From Paenibacillus sp. FSL R7-0337 (lineage in GTDB: Bacteria; Bacillota; Bacilli; Paenibacillales; Paenibacillaceae), in NCBI RefSeq assembly GCF_037969875.1, contig NZ_CP150218.1:7502001-7566000 (forward strand): a DNA stretch of 64,000 nucleotides. The letters are read 5' to 3'. Positions within the stretch are counted from its first letter, which is position 1; each line of letters starts with the position of its first letter. Shown piece after piece: positions 7,400 through 16,847 of this stretch. A model generated the notes under the pieces. That model made no database searches. It worked only from the letters and a program-made list of their open reading frames with translations, and was not told the DNA's origin. Both the position numbers and the translations under genes were made by a program.

Positions 7400-9007
7400 A
7401 TGAATCCAATATGCAAGGTGCTGATTGTGGACGATGAAATCCTGGTCCGGCAAGGGATTAAATATGTGCTGGATTGGGAACAGGAAGGATTTCAGATCGT
7501 GGGTGAAGCGGCCAACGGGCGGGAAGCGCTGAATTCGCTGCAGACCCTGCAGCCGCATATCATCATTACGGATATTGTCATGCCGGTGATGGATGGCGAG
7601 GAGTTAACCCGGCTGGTGAAGCGCGATTATCCGGCCACCGAGGTCATTGTGTTAAGCAGCTTCAGCGAGTTTCATTATGTGCGCTCGACGTTCCAGCATG
7701 GTGTGGCGGATTATATACTGAAGCCGAAGCTGGAAGCCGGGGCCTTATTGCAAGTGTTAAAAAAAACCAGGGACCGCATCCCGGGACTGAGTGCCGCCGG
7801 AGGACAAACGGAGGCAGAAGCATCGCCGCTGGATACTCTGCTTGGCCGGATGGTGTCAGGTTACCGGCTGCCGCCGGAGAGTGAAGCGTATGTGAAGCAG
7901 CAGCTTCCACATAACAGCTTCACGCTGCTAGGCTGGGAAACGGTGCAACCAGCACCGGGCGGCGAAGCCATTAACCGTAGCACCTTACACGCTACCAGCA
8001 GTACCAACGCCCATGACTCCACCATCTTCAGCTCTATCACCGGTGAACTCAACCAGCATGTTGCCGGACTGAAGCAGTGCGTTATTCCATGCGCAGAGCC
8101 TTCGGGCACTACGTTCATGCTGATCAATCTGGAGGAAACCCATTGGCCGCAGCTGCTGGAGGCTGTACACCAGTTGGCCGATACACTGGCCGGGCAAGAA
8201 ATGGAGCTGCGTCTGTCGCTGAGCCGGAGATTCAGTTCGCTCAGCGAGCTGGCGGCCATCCTGCAGGAGAGCAATTCGAGATTACAGCAGTGCCGGTTCT
8301 TCCGGCCGGAGCAGACCCTGCTAATCCAGCCGGAACGTCCAGATCAGGAGACTGCGCTGCCCAAGTTCAATCTCACCTCCTTCACAGAGCAGCTGAAGCG
8401 GCAGCAGCTGGCGGAAGCTTTCGGTGACCTGCATCAGCATGCAGATGCACTCAGCCGCCAGAATGACGGGGATGTGTATCAGTTCAAGTCCTTCCTGGGC
8501 AATATGATCTTCAATATTACGAACCAGTTCAGCCACCTGCGGGAGCTGGAGGAGGGGAAATACAGCCTGTTCCGGGCCATAGATGAAGCGGGTACTGCCG
8601 AGCAGGCCATGCAGATACTGGATGATTACCTGAGCCGGATCATAGAGCTGACTTCATCTGCAGCACCAGCACCGGGCAGCAATGCCAATATGACGAAGCT
8701 GCTTCAGTACATAGAGGAGCACTATGCTGAGCCGTTAACCCTTACGGAGCTGGCCCGTCATTTTCATTTCAACTCTTCCTATCTGTCGAGCCTGTTCACG
8801 ACCTACAATCACGAGGGCTTCAAGGAGCATCTCAATACGGTCCGCACGGGCAAGGCGGCAGAGCTGCTGCGGGCCGGAGAGGCCCCTATAGCAGAGATTA
8901 GCAGCATGGTCGGATATGGAGACCACAGCTATTTTTGCAAAGTGTTCAAGAAATACAACGGTTTGTCCCCGAGCAGCTACCGGCGTCAGCATTACGGGCA
9001 GGAGTAG
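7400..9007 (+). CDS. YesN-type response regulator with AraC DNA-binding domain
   Basis: The protein has 535 residues. An N-terminal receiver domain has the acidic pair D11/D12, the phosphoacceptor D58 in IIITDIVMPVMDG and lysine in YILKPK. A long middle region (about 130-420) of the YesN kind follows. The C-terminal AraC/XylS helix-turn-helix pair (about 430-530) has LTLTELARHFHFNSSYLSSLF and YGDHSYFCKVFKKY. Such regulators sense sugars with a YesM-type kinase and activate adjacent ABC transporters. The kinase gene begins 5 bp after this stop codon and the transporter follows, which supports that role. Confidence 0.93.
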   Translation: MNPICKVLIVDDEILVRQGIKYVLDWEQEGFQIVGEAANGREALNSLQTLQPHIIITDIVMPVMDGEELTRLVKRDYPATEVIVLSSFSEFHYVRSTFQHGVADYILKPKLEAGALLQVLKKTRDRIPGLSAAGGQTEAEASPLDTLLGRMVSGYRLPPESEAYVKQQLPHNSFTLLGWETVQPAPGGEAINRSTLHATSSTNAHDSTIFSSITGELNQHVAGLKQCVIPCAEPSGTTFMLINLEETHWPQLLEAVHQLADTLAGQEMELRLSLSRRFSSLSELAAILQESNSRLQQCRFFRPEQTLLIQPERPDQETALPKFNLTSFTEQLKRQQLAEAFGDLHQHADALSRQNDGDVYQFKSFLGNMIFNITNQFSHLRELEEGKYSLFRAIDEAGTAEQAMQILDDYLSRIIELTSSAAPAPGSNANMTKLLQYIEEHYAEPLTLTELARHFHFNSSYLSSLFTTYNHEGFKEHLNTVRTGKAAELLRAGEAPIAEISSMVGYGDHSYFCKVFKKYNGLSPSSYRRQHYGQE

Positions 9008-9012
9008 AGCGT

Positions 9013-10788
9013 ATGCGCAGATACTGGGAGCGGTTCAAATTTCACAGCCTGTTCATCAAAATCTTCATCGTCATGCTGATCAGCATCATCGCTGTAGCCA
9101 TCGCTTCCTCCTGGACGACCGTCCGCATGTCGGAGAAGTTGTTCATGAATACCTTTAGCATTACGAATTCCAAGGTGATCAGCCAGATTAAGGCAAGCTT
9201 TGAAGCTTTTCATTATTCGATCGTTACGGCTACCAATAATGCCCAGCTAAGCGGCACGATCCGCTCCTTCCTGTCTGAGGAGGACTCGGACTCTCTGCGG
9301 ATGCTGCGGACCTATTACAATATGACCACGCAGATGAAGAAGATTCAGTCCACTCTCGATGCCTACCAGGTCGGGATCAAAATCATGGGCAAAAACGGCC
9401 GCAGCTACTCCACCAATACGAATAATCTGCTAATGAGTGACCGGGAGCTGCAGCAGCACGAGCTGACACGGAATACTTTGGCTGAGCCGAAACGGCTGAT
9501 GTACCAGTTCTATGAGGAGACGGTGCAGGATTCGCCAAAGAAGGAAGCGGTGATCGTAGGCAGCAAAGCGCTGATGGACCGGACGACCGGCGATATTTAC
9601 GGGACGCTGTATTTTACCATTCATGAACGGGATTTCCGCTCCTTCTACGGGAGCTTTGCCAGTACCGGGAACGATGTATTGATCCTCAATAAGCAGGGTA
9701 TGATAGTGTCAAGCAACCGTAGTGATCTGATGGGTCAGCAGGCGGGGGATCTATTACAGGTGGCCAGCGAGATTGAGGAGCAGCAGCTTGCTTACCAGAA
9801 CATTGATTTCCAGGGCACCGATACAATCCTGATTGCGGATTATCTGCCGTCTTATGATTTCTATATTGTGAACCTGATCGATAAGCAGACGGCCCTCGGC
9901 CAGATGGTCAACGGTAAAATGGTGGTGCTGTTCTGCTCAGCTATCGTGGCCGTGGCCCTGATCGTGGTGTTCTTGATCTTCAGAAGGCTGACCCGGTCGC
10001 TCACGCTGCTTACCCGGCAAATGTCCAAAATCACCGAGCGTAACTTCCACAATTACATTACGGTTACAGGGAGCTTTGAATTTCAGGAGCTGGGGCATGC
10101 CTATAACTATATGCTGGACGAGCTGAATGAATATGTCGAGAAGCTGGTGGATACGCAGAAGGAGCAGCGGAATGCCGAGATTGCGGCCTTGCAGCATCAG
10201 ATTAACCCGCATTTTCTGTACAATACACTGGCTTCGGTCAACTTCCTGGTGCAGCAGGGCAGTCAAGAGAAGGCGGTGCATACAATTCATGCCCTGATCT
10301 CGATGCTGCAGAATGCGCTGAGCAATGTCAGCGAGAGCATCACAGTGACACAGGAGCTGGAGAATCTGAAATCCTATGTGTTCATCAACCATGTGCGGTA
10401 CGGCGAACGGATCAGGGTGAATTTCTTCGTCTCCCCGGATTGTATGGACTGTCATCTGCCGAAGCTGATTATTCAGCCGTTTATTGAGAATGCCTTCTTC
10501 CATGCGTTTACGCGCAAAAACGGCGGATATATCCATATCCTTATCTCCCAGGATGCCGGATCTCTGCTCTGTGAGGTGGTAGATAACGGGGACGGAATGG
10601 ATATGGGAGCGGCTGATCTGCCTATGTCCGGCCTGGCGGGGAAGCGCCAGCTGTTCACCGGAATCGGTATTAGGAATGTGCATGACCGGCTGGTGCTGAT
10701 GTACGGCGAAGAGTATGGAGTCACCATTAAGAGTGCGCCGGGGGAGGGAACTGCCATCCGAATCCGCCTGCCGCTGATGAAGAAGTGA
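9013..10788 (+). CDS. YesM-type sensor histidine kinase
   Basis: The protein has 591 residues from the ATG at 9013; a longer frame from 8935 overlaps the regulator gene. The order is a transmembrane helix (about 15-37), an extracellular Cache-like sensor region, a second transmembrane helix (about 300-322), a HAMP linker, then a His_kinase domain with LQHQINPHFLYNTL (phospho-acceptor H400 region) and an HATPase_c domain with VDNGDGMD and GIGIRNVHDRL. This is the LytS/YesM class of kinases that pair with AraC-type regulators. It should sit in the plasma membrane and sense an external sugar or a binding protein. Confidence 0.93.
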   Translation: MRRYWERFKFHSLFIKIFIVMLISIIAVAIASSWTTVRMSEKLFMNTFSITNSKVISQIKASFEAFHYSIVTATNNAQLSGTIRSFLSEEDSDSLRMLRTYYNMTTQMKKIQSTLDAYQVGIKIMGKNGRSYSTNTNNLLMSDRELQQHELTRNTLAEPKRLMYQFYEETVQDSPKKEAVIVGSKALMDRTTGDIYGTLYFTIHERDFRSFYGSFASTGNDVLILNKQGMIVSSNRSDLMGQQAGDLLQVASEIEEQQLAYQNIDFQGTDTILIADYLPSYDFYIVNLIDKQTALGQMVNGKMVVLFCSAIVAVALIVVFLIFRRLTRSLTLLTRQMSKITERNFHNYITVTGSFEFQELGHAYNYMLDELNEYVEKLVDTQKEQRNAEIAALQHQINPHFLYNTLASVNFLVQQGSQEKAVHTIHALISMLQNALSNVSESITVTQELENLKSYVFINHVRYGERIRVNFFVSPDCMDCHLPKLIIQPFIENAFFHAFTRKNGGYIHILISQDAGSLLCEVVDNGDGMDMGAADLPMSGLAGKRQLFTGIGIRNVHDRLVLMYGEEYGVTIKSAPGEGTAIRIRLPLMKK

Positions 10789-10828
10789 GATTATTACCAT
10801 TTTCTAAAAAAAGAACAAACAGCAATCA

Positions 10829-10842
10829 AGGTAACGCTTACA
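10829..10842 (+). promoter_or_regulatory. cre-like site upstream of the binding-protein gene
   Basis: AGGTAACGCTTACA agrees with the CcpA consensus TGWNANCGNTNWCA at all but two defined positions. It lies 150 bp before the sugar-binding protein gene, after the kinase stop codon. Confidence 0.4.
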
Positions 10843-10924
10843 ATTAGGCGATAAAATGACCAATCCCCATAAAGTAAGTTCTAACGGGTCCACCGGAGCG
10901 GATGATAAGATTACTTATGTAATA

Positions 10925-10938
10925 AATAAGCGCTTACA
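10925..10938 (+). promoter_or_regulatory. cre-like site upstream of the binding-protein gene
   Basis: AATAAGCGCTTACA has the palindromic AAGCGCTT core of CcpA sites and differs from the consensus only in the first two bases. It lies 46 bp upstream of the solute-binding protein start, where a bound repressor would affect expression. Confidence 0.5.
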
Positions 10939-10983
10939 TTCAAACGAGATATAGTAAAGCGCAATCAAAGGGGAGGCTTACCA

Positions 10984-12312
10984 ATGAAAAAAGGCTTTGC
11001 GTTAGTCCTGATTTGCCTGCTACTGCTTACGGCCTGCAGTTCGAACTCCGGGTCCAAGAATTCCGGCAATACGGCTGCGGACACAGGAAAGACAGAGAAT
11101 ACAGCAGCTACAGAGCCTTCACAGGCGAAGGAAATTACAATTTGGGCTTGGGACCCTGCATTCAACATCGCCGCACTGGAAGTGGCCAAAGCAGAATATG
11201 CCAAGACAAACCCTGATGTAAAAATTAACATTGTGGAATATGCACAGGCAGATATCATCCAGAAGCTTAACACTGGGCTGAATTCCGGAACCACCAAGGG
11301 TCTGCCGAACATCGTGCTGATTGAGGATTACCGTTCCCAGAGCTTCCTGCAATCGTACAAGGATTCCTTCTACGATCTGAGCAGCTCAATCAAGGGCACC
11401 GACTTTGCGGATTACAAAAGCGGACCGACCAGCCTGGACGGCAAGCAGTATGGAGTTCCTTTTGACTCCGGCGTTACCGGCCTCTATCTCAGAACCGACT
11501 ATCTGGAGCAGGCAGGCTACAAGCTGGCCGATCTGCAGGATATCGACTGGAAGCAATATATTGAAATCGGCAAAGCTGTGAAAGAGAAAACCGGCAAGGC
11601 GTTGATTACGCTGGACCCGAACGACCTCGGACTGATCCGGGTGATGATTCAATCCGCAGGCGAGTGGTACCTGAAGGAAGACGGCAAGACGCCGAATATC
11701 GCGGGGAATGCACCGCTTAAGGAAGCTTTTGAAACCTATAAAGAGTTGATGGAATCGAACGTAGCCAAGGTGCATGCAGACTGGAGCCAGTTCGTAGCCG
11801 CCCTGAACAGTGGCGATGTAGCATCCGTGCCGACAGGCAACTGGATCACCCCATCGATTACGGCTGAAGCGTCACAATCCGGCAAGTGGGGCATCGCACC
11901 GCTTCCGAAGCTTACTGTGAACAAATCTGTTCATGCCTCGAACCTGGGCGGAAGCTCCTGGTATGTCATGAACGTGGATGGTAAGGAGACGGCAGCAGAC
12001 TTCATGGCGAAGACCTTCGGCTCGAATGTTGAAATGTACCAGAAGCTGCTCACGGACATCGGTGTCATTGGCACCTTCAAAGCGGCTGCGGGCGGAGAGG
12101 CTTACAGCCAGGCCAATGAATTCTTCAGCGGCCAGAAGATTGTATCGGATTTCGCCGCCTGGACGGAGCAGATCCCAAGCGTCAATTACGGAATCAACAC
12201 GTATGCGATTGAAGACATTCTGATTGTAGAGATGCAGAATTATCTGAACGGCAAGGATATTGACAGCGTGCTGAGCGATGCCCAGGCCCAGGCCGAGTCA
12301 CAGATTAAATAG
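10984..12312 (+). CDS. ABC transporter sugar-binding lipoprotein (family 1)
   Basis: The protein has 442 residues. A lysine-rich signal peptide ends in the lipobox LLTACSS, followed by a low-complexity Ser/Asn/Thr linker. Then comes a family-1 extracellular solute-binding fold (ITIWAWDPAFN, NIVLIEDYRSQ, YGVPFDSGVTGLYLRTDYLEQAGY). It should capture an oligosaccharide at the outer face of the membrane and deliver it to the two permeases encoded downstream. The YesN/YesM pair upstream probably controls it. No dedicated ATPase gene is present, so the importer likely shares a general MsmX-type ATPase. The transported sugar is not identifiable. Confidence 0.93.
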   Translation: MKKGFALVLICLLLLTACSSNSGSKNSGNTAADTGKTENTAATEPSQAKEITIWAWDPAFNIAALEVAKAEYAKTNPDVKINIVEYAQADIIQKLNTGLNSGTTKGLPNIVLIEDYRSQSFLQSYKDSFYDLSSSIKGTDFADYKSGPTSLDGKQYGVPFDSGVTGLYLRTDYLEQAGYKLADLQDIDWKQYIEIGKAVKEKTGKALITLDPNDLGLIRVMIQSAGEWYLKEDGKTPNIAGNAPLKEAFETYKELMESNVAKVHADWSQFVAALNSGDVASVPTGNWITPSITAEASQSGKWGIAPLPKLTVNKSVHASNLGGSSWYVMNVDGKETAADFMAKTFGSNVEMYQKLLTDIGVIGTFKAAAGGEAYSQANEFFSGQKIVSDFAAWTEQIPSVNYGINTYAIEDILIVEMQNYLNGKDIDSVLSDAQAQAESQIK

Positions 12313-12390
12313 TTAACTCTCATACAGTGACCTTGGGCGTGGCCTGCAGCTTCCGGGAGTTCAGGAGGCGGGCGGCGTCCGGGGTTTATT

Positions 12391-12490
12391 TTAAATATAA
12401 GAATTGATATGTTTCACATGATAAATTATCCTTCTATTTCTCGCTGAAACGGTACCGTCCTTAAAAGGACGGCAACGCCGTTTCCACTTG
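12391..12490 (+). repeat. ~100-bp structured intergenic element, copy 1
   Basis: One of four near-identical copies in the window (others at 15539, 51644 and 56725). Parts in order are an AT-rich inverted repeat (ATAT..ATAT type), a small GATA/TATC hairpin, the constant TTCTCGC, and a nested GC-rich hairpin. In the last, the arms GAAACGG/CCGTTTC enclose CCGTCCTT/AAGGACGG, ending CCACTTG. This copy lies inside an operon, between the binding-protein and permease genes. Confidence 0.85.
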
Positions 12491-12516
12491 TATGATAAGG
12501 AAAGGACTGGGCAGCT

Positions 12517-13413
12517 GTGCATCAAACAAATTCCAAACTAAGATTCCGCACCAAAAGCGTTTTGACCGGATGGTCCTTCGTCCTGCTTGCGGTCATTCTG
12601 ATCTTCGTCTTCTATTTCTACCCGATGCTTCAGGCACTTATTCTGTCGTTCCAGACGGGAACGGGCAGCAATCTTACGTTTACCGGCTTCGATAACTATT
12701 CACGGCTTCTGTCTGACAAGACATTTATTGTATCGGTTAAGAACACCTTCATCTATCTGCTGGTTCAAGTGCCGCTGATGATCATCCTTGCGCTGTTTAT
12801 CTCGGTGCTGCTGAATGACAGCAAGCTGAGATTTAAGGGGTTTTTCCGGACGGCGATCTTCCTGCCCTGTGTCACTTCACTGGTTGCGTATTCTGTAGTA
12901 TTCAAGTATTTGTTCTCCGGCAATGGCCTGGTGAATACGATGCTGCTGAAGCTCCATCTGGTCAGTGCCCCGATTGAATGGATCACCGATCCGTTCTGGG
13001 CCAAAATCACCATTATCATAGCGATCACTTGGCGCTGGACGGGTTACAATATGATTTTTTACCTGTCGGCCCTGCAAAATATCGATCACTCCATCTACGA
13101 GGCCGCCAAAATTGACGGAGCATCGTCTACCCGCCAGTTCTTCGGAATTACGGTCCCGCTGCTGAAGCCGATCATCCTGTTCACCTCCATTACCTCAACC
13201 ATCGGGACGCTGCAATTGTTCGACGAGGTCATGAATATTACGAAGGGCGGCCCGGGCAACGCGACCCAGACGATCTCCCAGTACATCTACAATTTGTCGT
13301 TCAAATATGCAGCAGACTTCGGCTATGCAGCCACCGTATCGTATTCGATCGTCATTATGATCGCGCTGCTGTCGGTCATCCAGTTCAAAGTGGCAGGTGA
13401 AAAAAATGGCTAA
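12517..13413 (+). CDS. ABC sugar transporter permease, MalF/UgpA type
   Basis: The protein has 298 residues from a GTG at 12517 with AAGGAAAGGA 10 bp upstream. Six transmembrane helices are evident (for example 20-42 and 80-100). The cytoplasmic EAA loop, IYEAAKIDGASSTRQFFGITVPLL, is the coupling helix that contacts the ATPase. It forms the import channel with the following permease. It is separated from the binding-protein gene by 204 bp that contain repeat copy 1. Confidence 0.94.
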   Translation: MHQTNSKLRFRTKSVLTGWSFVLLAVILIFVFYFYPMLQALILSFQTGTGSNLTFTGFDNYSRLLSDKTFIVSVKNTFIYLLVQVPLMIILALFISVLLNDSKLRFKGFFRTAIFLPCVTSLVAYSVVFKYLFSGNGLVNTMLLKLHLVSAPIEWITDPFWAKITIIIAITWRWTGYNMIFYLSALQNIDHSIYEAAKIDGASSTRQFFGITVPLLKPIILFTSITSTIGTLQLFDEVMNITKGGPGNATQTISQYIYNLSFKYAADFGYAATVSYSIVIMIALLSVIQFKVAGEKNG

Positions 13414-14230
13414 AAGTAAACGTTTCTTCATGTATCTGTTCCTGAGCATCGCGGCCATTGTCTCTATCTTTCCATTCCTGTGGATGGTTGTCAGCTCGAC
13501 GAACCAGTCGGTGGATGTCACCCGCGGGCGGCTGCTGCCGGGTACCCATCTAATGGAGAATCTGCGCAAGCTGCTGGACACCACGGACCTGCAGGTATCC
13601 CTGATGAATTCAGCGAAAATCTCCATAACCACCACGCTGCTGGCGCTGCTGATTGCTTCGCTGGCCGGCTACGGCTTCGAGGTCTTCCGCAGCCGCTCGA
13701 AGGATATCGTATTCAACATTCTGCTGCTGTCGATGATGATTCCGTTCGCCGCGCTGATGATCCCGCTGTACCGGATGTTCGGCCAGATCTCGAACGTCTT
13801 CCCATGGATGGGCATTGATACGATGACCTCGGTCATTCTGCCTACCGTGACTACCGCATTCCTGATCTTCTTTTTCCGCCAGAGCACGAAAATGTTCCCG
13901 AAGGAGCTGCTGGAGGCCGGCCGGATGGATGGGCTTAGCGAGCTGGGCATCTTCCTGCGCATCTACCTGCCGACTATGAAGACGACTTACGCCGCTGGGG
14001 CGATCATTACGTTCATGTCGAGCTGGAATAACTATCTCTGGCCGCTGATCGTATTGCAGACGCCGCAGACCAAGACCATGCCGCTGCTCATCTCCACTCT
14101 CGGCTCGGGCTACGCCCCGGACTATGGAATGATTATGATCGCGATTGTAATCGGCACGATTCCTACTGCACTGGTATTCTTCGTGATGCAGAAGCAGTTT
14201 GTGGCTGGGATGATCGGGTCGGTGAAGTGA
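13406..14230 (+). CDS. ABC sugar transporter permease, MalG/AraQ type
   Basis: The protein has 274 residues from the ATG at 13406 (AGGTGA 6 bp before); a GTG at 13397 is the alternative. It overlaps the preceding permease gene by 8 bp, so the two are translationally coupled. Six transmembrane helices and the EAA motif ELLEAGRMDGLSELGIFLRI are present, followed by the typical end QKQFVAGMIGSVK. It is the second half of the importer channel. No ATPase or glycoside hydrolase gene follows. Confidence 0.94.
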   Translation: MAKSKRFFMYLFLSIAAIVSIFPFLWMVVSSTNQSVDVTRGRLLPGTHLMENLRKLLDTTDLQVSLMNSAKISITTTLLALLIASLAGYGFEVFRSRSKDIVFNILLLSMMIPFAALMIPLYRMFGQISNVFPWMGIDTMTSVILPTVTTAFLIFFFRQSTKMFPKELLEAGRMDGLSELGIFLRIYLPTMKTTYAAGAIITFMSSWNNYLWPLIVLQTPQTKTMPLLISTLGSGYAPDYGMIMIAIVIGTIPTALVFFVMQKQFVAGMIGSVK

Positions 14231-14264
14231 ACTGGAGTTACTCTCTATATTGGGAATAGTCGTG

Positions 14265-14390
14265 GCTCCGGGGATCGTTTGGACTTTCGGCCGCTGTTGT
14301 CTCCAGATTTCTTGATTCAAGCCGCTTCCAGCGGTTGAAATCCGGAGACAAAGGCGGACGCTATCGCTCCTACAGTTCCTAACATCCCCT
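14265..14390. repeat. Palindromic intergenic element (single copy here)
   Basis: Outer arms TTGTCTCCAGATTTC (14297-14311) and GAAATCCGGAGACAA (14337-14351) pair with one mismatch. They enclose an inner CCGCT/AGCGG hairpin (14322-14334). The flanks carry further partly complementary GC-rich sequence. The layout is that of a mobile or REP-like palindromic unit. Its right edge abuts the broken 5' end of the MFS gene. Confidence 0.6.
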
Positions 14391-15464
14391 CCAGTTGCTG
14401 CAGCCGGGCAATTAATTACGATTTTTTCGCTAGTCTACGCTATATTCACTCCAATTCTTATGGCTGTAACCGCAGGTATAGATAGACGGAAATTAATCAT
14501 GATGGGTCTAGGTTTGTTTGTGGTATCTAACATTCTCGCCGTTCTTTTGCCCGGGTATGGATTGTTTGTAGTTGCCCGCATCATTATGGCCATAGGCGCA
14601 GGGGTAGTGGTTGTTACCGCCTTAAACATTGCCGCGAAAATTGCCCCAGAGGGTAAACAAGCAAGCGCTATTGCAACGGTCGTAATGGGCTTTACTGCAT
14701 CATTAATCATTGGCGTACCTCTTGGGCGCATTGCAGCGGATACGCTTGGCTGGAAATCTGTGTTCAGGGGAATCGCCCTTTTAGGGATTATCGCAATGAT
14801 TATACTTTCTTTCGCCATTCCGCGTGTGAAGGGAGATGAACCTATTCCATTACGGCAACAATTACGTTTGCTACAAAAGCCTAAGGTCGCCTTGGGACTC
14901 TCGATTACCTTCTTTTGGCTTGGTGGATATTCGGTAGCATATACGTATCTTTCACCGTATCTGCTTGAAGTATCGGGCATAAGTGATAAATATCTCAGCG
15001 GTGCTTTGCTTATATTCGGAATAGCTAGTATGATAGGCTCCAAAATCGGTGGCTTCAGCACGGACCGGTGGGGGGTTAACCGAACCTTATTCAGCGGGTT
15101 GATACTCCATATTGTAATGCTGATCCTATTGTCTTTAGTAACGAATATACTCATTGGTGTAATGGTTGTGCTATTGTTGTGGTCCTTCTCCGCATGGTCC
15201 TCTGGTCCGACGCAGCAATATCATTTAACGACAATTGAACCCGAAGCCTCAGGTGTTATGCTTGGCCTTAATCAGTCTATGATGCAGCTTGCTATGGCAG
15301 CAGGTGCCGGTATAGGCGGAGTAGCTATTGAAGCAGTCTCGCTTGCATCTGTTACATGGATTGGTGCTGTTGGGGTTGGAATTGCTATAATCGCTACGCT
15401 CATTTTATATAGAATGAATTCTAAATCAGAGATGAATGTTCAACATCTAGTTCAAAACCAGTGA
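14391..15464 (+). pseudogene. 5'-truncated MFS transporter gene
   Basis: The reading frame encodes MFS drug/arabinose-efflux-type sequence, with the signature TAGIDRRKL loop between helices 2 and 3. In-frame homology continues upstream of the first ATG (14460) as AGQLITIFSLVYAIFTPILM, equal to helix 2 of the family. Before about 14391 the sequence turns into the palindromic repeat, with no start codon. About 40 N-terminal residues, including helix 1, are missing. Translation from the ATG at 14460 would give 334 residues lacking two helices. The rest (ten helices) is open and undamaged, so the loss looks recent. Function is unlikely. Confidence 0.7.
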
Positions 15465-15503
15465 ATGTTGCTAACCTTGCACAAATACATCTGGTGACAA
15501 AAA

Positions 15504-15538
15504 AGCGGTGGCCGGTTTTTTCCGGGCACCGCTTTTTT
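15504..15538 (+). terminator. Strong rho-independent terminator
   Basis: AGCGGTG-GCCGG and CCGGG-CACCGCT arms around TTTTTT are followed by six T on the plus strand and preceded by A-rich sequence, so it may act in both directions between the convergent MFS and AraC genes. Confidence 0.85.
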
Positions 15539-15639
15539 CAAAATATAAGAATTTATATGTTTCACGCTATAAATTATCCTTCTATTTCTCGCCGAAACGG
15601 TACCGTCCTATAAAAGGACAGCAAAGCCGTTTCCACTTG
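15539..15639 (+). repeat. ~100-bp structured intergenic element, copy 2
   Basis: This copy has the same parts as copy 1. The AT-rich arm is a perfect 6-bp inverted repeat (ATATAA/TTATAT). The inner GC hairpin reads CCGTCCTATAAAAGGACAG with one mismatch. It lies between the MFS terminator and the stop codon of the AraC-type gene, 2 bp from the latter. Confidence 0.85.
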
Positions 15640-15641
15640 TC

Positions 15642-16547
15642 CTATTCCCCGACTCTATACCATAGTTCACAATATTCATAGCCATCTGCGCTTGTACCAT
15701 ACATCTCGAAATTACCGCCATCTAGAATCGTATAAGTTGAGGTTTGCAGCCATTCAGAGAAAATACGATTCTTCAAAGACCGCAAATCATACTTGCCGCT
15801 GCCGTTCCCATCATGGAGTGTTGAGAAAACGACCCACGTAGCTTCGGGAACATCAACCACAGTGTATCCGTTCACTTGGCTGCCTGGCGCTTTGTAGCAC
15901 CCGATTAGATAAGGGAAGGTCGAGTTGCTTGTGAATGTATAGGCATCGAATGCAAAGACCGCTCCAAGTTCCTTGCTGAAATTGCCTTCGTCTCTCCAAG
16001 CCCCGCTTACTGACTGGGCTAAACGTTCCAATTCTCCATTCTTGCAGATATTTTGCCAAACCTCCGGGATCGTTACGCCCGCTTCATTCGTAATATTGTC
16101 GTAGTGGTAGATATCCTCCAGCCCATACACTTGAAAAGCATCCCGTTTCTCCATCCGGTAATTCATTCCGGTCACTCCCTTTAAGATGATTTGAAAGGAG
16201 ATGCGGGGATAGGCTCTTAACTCACTTCCGGCATTGCGCGCTAATGTAGGCGTCATTCCATGCAAATTGTGAAACGCCCGGGAGAAGGCTTCCGGTGATT
16301 CATATCTGTACTTCAAGGCTATCTCCATCACAGTGTTCTTTCTGTCCTTTAGATCAAATGCAGCCAGCGTCAGTCTTCTGCGCCTGATATATTCGGACAA
16401 GGGAACATTAAGTACGAATGAAAACATACGTTGAAACTGGTAAACCGAACATAAGGCGATTTTAGCGATTTGATCGTAATCAATGTCTTGTTCCAGGTTG
16501 TCTTCAATATAGCTGATCGCCCGATTCATTCGCTCCAGCCACTCCAC
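15642..16547 (-). CDS. AraC family regulator with GyrI-like effector-binding domain
   Basis: The protein has 301 residues from a GTG at 16547, preceded by AAAGGAGG; a longer frame to 16574 has no ribosome site. The N-terminal AraC double helix-turn-helix (about 1-105, with IAKIALCSVYQFQRMFSF and YRYESPEAFSRAFHNLHG) is followed by an effector-binding domain of the GyrI/Rob type (about 120-300). Such proteins act as transcription activators that bind small hydrophobic or cationic ligands. The neighbouring broken MFS gene could once have been its target. Confidence 0.9.
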   Translation of the reverse strand: MEWLERMNRAISYIEDNLEQDIDYDQIAKIALCSVYQFQRMFSFVLNVPLSEYIRRRRLTLAAFDLKDRKNTVMEIALKYRYESPEAFSRAFHNLHGMTPTLARNAGSELRAYPRISFQIILKGVTGMNYRMEKRDAFQVYGLEDIYHYDNITNEAGVTIPEVWQNICKNGELERLAQSVSGAWRDEGNFSKELGAVFAFDAYTFTSNSTFPYLIGCYKAPGSQVNGYTVVDVPEATWVVFSTLHDGNGSGKYDLRSLKNRIFSEWLQTSTYTILDGGNFEMYGTSADGYEYCELWYRVGE

Positions 16548-16847
16548 CGCAATTCCTCCTTTCGTAACAAGCATATCATCGGGTTGTAATGGTAGCCTGA
16601 TTATCCATGCAGCATATTGTCAGGTGGTCATCCTTTGCATTAACTTCTCTATTATTATAAATATATCAAGTTGGTATTCAAACTGCTTTTACGTGTTCAG
16701 GCAGAGAAAGGTATGTCACAAAAATGACAATGCATCCCTGGGCGGTTTGTTAGATTTTAGTAGAGAGGCGCAACTGAGGCGGGGATTTGGAGTAATAAGA
16801 AAGATAATAAAATTATATGAAATAGAGGAAAAGAGAGGATGTCTGGG

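Noticed and set aside
12391..12490. Repeat elements considered as a CRISPR array or tandem satellite
   Set aside because: The copies are widely dispersed, in both orientations, without spacers or cas genes.
14460..15464. MFS frame considered as an intact 334-residue transporter
   Set aside because: Family sequence continues upstream of the ATG and helix 1 is absent, so truncation is the better reading.
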